64,000 bases of DNA from Culturomica sp. (lineage in GTDB: Bacteria; Bacteroidota; Bacteroidia; Bacteroidales; Marinifilaceae): positions 27,519 to 91,518 of the forward strand of contig JAISHE010000005.1 of assembly GCA_031262745.1 (NCBI GenBank), given 5' to 3'. This document shows, in pieces, positions 62,017-64,000 of this stretch (the stretch's first letter is position 1; every line of letters begins with the position of its first letter). The notes below the pieces were generated by a model, which saw nothing but the letters and a program-made list of their open reading frames with translations, had not been told where the DNA came from and made no database searches. The position numbers were made by a program, and so were the translations under genes.

Positions 62017-64000
62017 ATGAGAAAAAGTATTTTAAATTACATTACGATTATTGTTGCACTTATACTTTTGGCAGATTGCTCGTCTAAGGATACGGAAATA
62101 GCGGAGCCGAGCAGCATCTACGGCGTAGTTAGTGATAAAGCAACGGGAGAGCCTGTAAGTTCGGCAGGAGTTTCTTTAAGTCCCACAGGAGCAAAGACCG
62201 TAACAGGGAGCGAGGGGCAGTATGAGTTTGCCGAATTGGAAGCGGGTGCTTATAAAATCAATGTAACCAAAGCGGGTTATAAAGACCTGATTAATTGGGC
62301 TATCAATGTTAGGGAAGGCAAAACCCATAAGGGTGATGTGCAGATAGAGAGAATACCTGCTGTGTTGCGAGTTGCTAACAGTAACGGTGTTGATATTGAC
62401 ACGCTTGATCTTGGTAGCAGTGCAGGCGTTACCACTGCCAACTTCAATATCTTTAACGACGGTGTGGTTGTTTTGGAGTGGAGCATAGTGGAAAACAGTG
62501 ATTGGATCACTGATGTGAGCGCAACGGAAGGCACCCTTGAATCAGGCAAAACGCAGGGAATAATCATCACCATAGACCGCAGCAAGCTTCTGTCAGGAGT
62601 CAACGTTACCAAACTCAATATTAATTCTAACGCCGGCAGTAAGGAAATAACCGTTAGGGTAATGGATACACGTCCTTTGGTGAGCGTGGAGAATGCGACA
62701 AATATATCTACCACAACGGCAACATTGAACGGAACGATCTTGTTCGCAGGTACACCTATGTATACCGAAAGGGGTTTTGTGTATGATACATTGCCTGAGC
62801 CTACTTTGGCAACTACCCAAAAGAAGGTTTCACTCACATCTACCGCAGGCGACAGCTATTCCGCCGGTATAACAGATCTACATCAGGGCACCAAATACTA
62901 TGTGCGGGCTTATGCCGTTAACGTATCCGGCACGTCATACAGCACGAATGAAGTGGATTTCACCACGCAAGTGTTGCTGCCTACTTTGACAACCCAAGCT
63001 GCAACCGACAAAAACGTAGCCGCCGGCACTGCCACTTTTAACGGTACAATCCTGACCGTAGGAGATCCTGCTTACACGGAGCGCGGTTTTGTGTATGGGC
63101 TTAATTTAAATCCCACCACTAACAATACGAAAAAGACAGTAGCCGGCACAGGTGTCGGCACTTTCAATGCAGGTATTGACTCACTCACCGAAGGCAATGT
63201 TTATCATATTCGTTCCTACGCTATAAATATGGCAGGCACTGCTTACGGCAACGACACCACTTTAAATTTTGTTATTACAATGCCCACCGTTAGCACACAG
63301 AATATAACCAACCAAAGTATAGCCACCGGCACTGCCACATTCAACGGTACACTTGTCTCCGTCGGTGACTTGCCTATAACCGAGCGTGGTTTTGTATATG
63401 CTACAACAGCAAATCCTACACTTGACAATAGCAAGGTTATAGCTACCGGCACGGGTACGGGAGCTTTCAATGCAAACGTAACAGGTCTAACGGAAGGCAG
63501 CACTTATCACGTTAGAGCTTATGCCACCAACAGCAAGGGCACTGTGTACGGAGAGGGAATCTCATTTGCTTTTATAGCCACACTACCTAAGGTTAGCACT
63601 CAGGCAGTAACCAACAGAGACATTGTTGCCGGCACCGCTACATTCAACGGTACGCTTATAACCGTCGGCGACCCTGCCTGCACGGAGCGCGGTTTTGTTT
63701 ATTCCACCACAGCAAATCCTACTCTTGACGATAGCAAGGTTATAGCCACCGGCACAGGTACGGGAGCGTTCAATGCAAACGTAACAGGTCTAACGGAGGG
63801 CAGCACTTATCACGTTAGAGCTTATGCCACCAACAGTAACAGCACTGTGTATGGCGAAGAAGTAAGCGTGGATTTCAATGCCGTCATGCCTACAGTGAGC
63901 ACTCAGGCGGTAACAAACAAAGATATTGTTGCCGGTACTGCCACTTTCAACGGCACCATTCTAACCGCAGGTAACCTTGAAATTACGGAGCGCGGCTTTG
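62017..64000 (+). CDS. Large repetitive BACON/fibronectin-like lipoprotein (3' partial)
   Basis: This open frame is missing from the ORF track because it has no stop before the window end (661 codons seen). A lipoprotein signal (IIVALILLADCSS) is followed by a CarboxypepD_reg domain (IYGVVSDKATGEPVSS), a BACON-like domain (FNIFNDGVVVLEWSIVENSDWITDVSATEGTL) and then repeats of about 100 residues, each with TATFNGT, ERGFVY and YHVRAYATN-like motifs. Four are complete or nearly so, and a fifth is cut by the edge. Two neighbouring repeats are nearly identical in DNA, with a 303-bp period. It is probably an exposed adhesin- or glycan-binding protein. Confidence 0.85.
   Translation, partial: MRKSILNYITIIVALILLADCSSKDTEIAEPSSIYGVVSDKATGEPVSSAGVSLSPTGAKTVTGSEGQYEFAELEAGAYKINVTKAGYKDLINWAINVREGKTHKGDVQIERIPAVLRVANSNGVDIDTLDLGSSAGVTTANFNIFNDGVVVLEWSIVENSDWITDVSATEGTLESGKTQGIIITIDRSKLLSGVNVTKLNINSNAGSKEITVRVMDTRPLVSVENATNISTTTATLNGTILFAGTPMYTERGFVYDTLPEPTLATTQKKVSLTSTAGDSYSAGITDLHQGTKYYVRAYAVNVSGTSYSTNEVDFTTQVLLPTLTTQAATDKNVAAGTATFNGTILTVGDPAYTERGFVYGLNLNPTTNNTKKTVAGTGVGTFNAGIDSLTEGNVYHIRSYAINMAGTAYGNDTTLNFVITMPTVSTQNITNQSIATGTATFNGTLVSVGDLPITERGFVYATTANPTLDNSKVIATGTGTGAFNANVTGLTEGSTYHVRAYATNSKGTVYGEGISFAFIATLPKVSTQAVTNRDIVAGTATFNGTLITVGDPACTERGFVYSTTANPTLDDSKVIATGTGTGAFNANVTGLTEGSTYHVRAYATNSNSTVYGEEVSVDFNAVMPTVSTQAVTNKDIVAGTATFNGTILTAGNLEITERGF

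Noticed and set aside
62277-62837. 186-codon minus-strand ORF and others under the large lipoprotein
   Set aside because: They are antisense shadows of the plus-strand frame, which has clear domains.

Overview
This is an AT-rich chromosomal segment of a member of the Bacteroidetes, most likely order Bacteroidales. The evidence is a complete type IX secretion core block (porP, gldK, gldL, gldM, gldN), a TPR/HTH regulator next to a DUF3244 protein, a DUF4296 lipoprotein beside mlaF/mlaE, BACON and FISUMP-type surface proteins, and Bacteroidetes promoters of the TAnnTTTG type. No rRNA, IS element, phage or CRISPR array was found. The genus cannot be named from sequence alone.

Layout. (1) 1-3,300: a TPR transmembrane regulator cut by the window edge, four 12-bp repeats, a DUF3244 secreted protein, a small membrane protein and a Rieske-fold-like lipoprotein. 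(2) 3,355-19,559: a long co-directional run, purH, mreB-mreC-mreD-mrdA-rodA (cell elongation), hutI-ftcD (histidine degradation), a Ca2+-type P-ATPase, a BatA/VWA protein and tilS. (3) 19,560-25,120: a YqaA-type membrane protein, tRNA-Thr(CGT), bacterioferritin, kbl and the 2-oxoacid:ferredoxin oxidoreductase pair. (4) 25,792-32,112: a six-gene minus-strand operon mlaE-mlaF-DUF4296 lipoprotein-barrel-less amidohydrolase relative-folC-relA. (5) 32,200-38,858: manC, then the T9SS block. (6) 38,940-46,245: a CNNM/CBS protein, lptC, a TPR protein, coaX and mfd. (7) 46,275-49,026: a monomeric [FeFe] hydrogenase divergent from an Fsr-type MFS exporter. (8) 49,795-55,159: murB-murA-glmS-namZ, peptidoglycan precursor synthesis and recycling. 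(9) 55,160-64,000: an accessory region with surface proteins, truncated genes, repeat arrays and a large repetitive lipoprotein that runs off the window.

The most unusual structure is not a gene. Five intergenic clusters (about 25.2-25.8, 49.0-49.4, 55.2-55.35, 55.5-55.65 and 59.4-59.6 kb) are mosaics of short palindromic modules of several distinct kinds. They share GGGGCG...CGCCCC-like arms around different self-complementary cores, recur in both orientations, and in three cases supply the stop codon of the flanking gene. Two separated arrays of 21-bp repeats (49.43 and 56.37 kb) share a 16-base core at one position each, and two 12-bp arrays (1.73 and 59.26 kb) add to the repeat load.

Other points of note are a MurA with Asp in place of the catalytic Cys, two genes that have each lost their 5' end and meet head to head at about 58.83 kb, a RelA-type protein with a degenerate hydrolase domain, and an amidohydrolase relative that seems to keep only its small beta domain.
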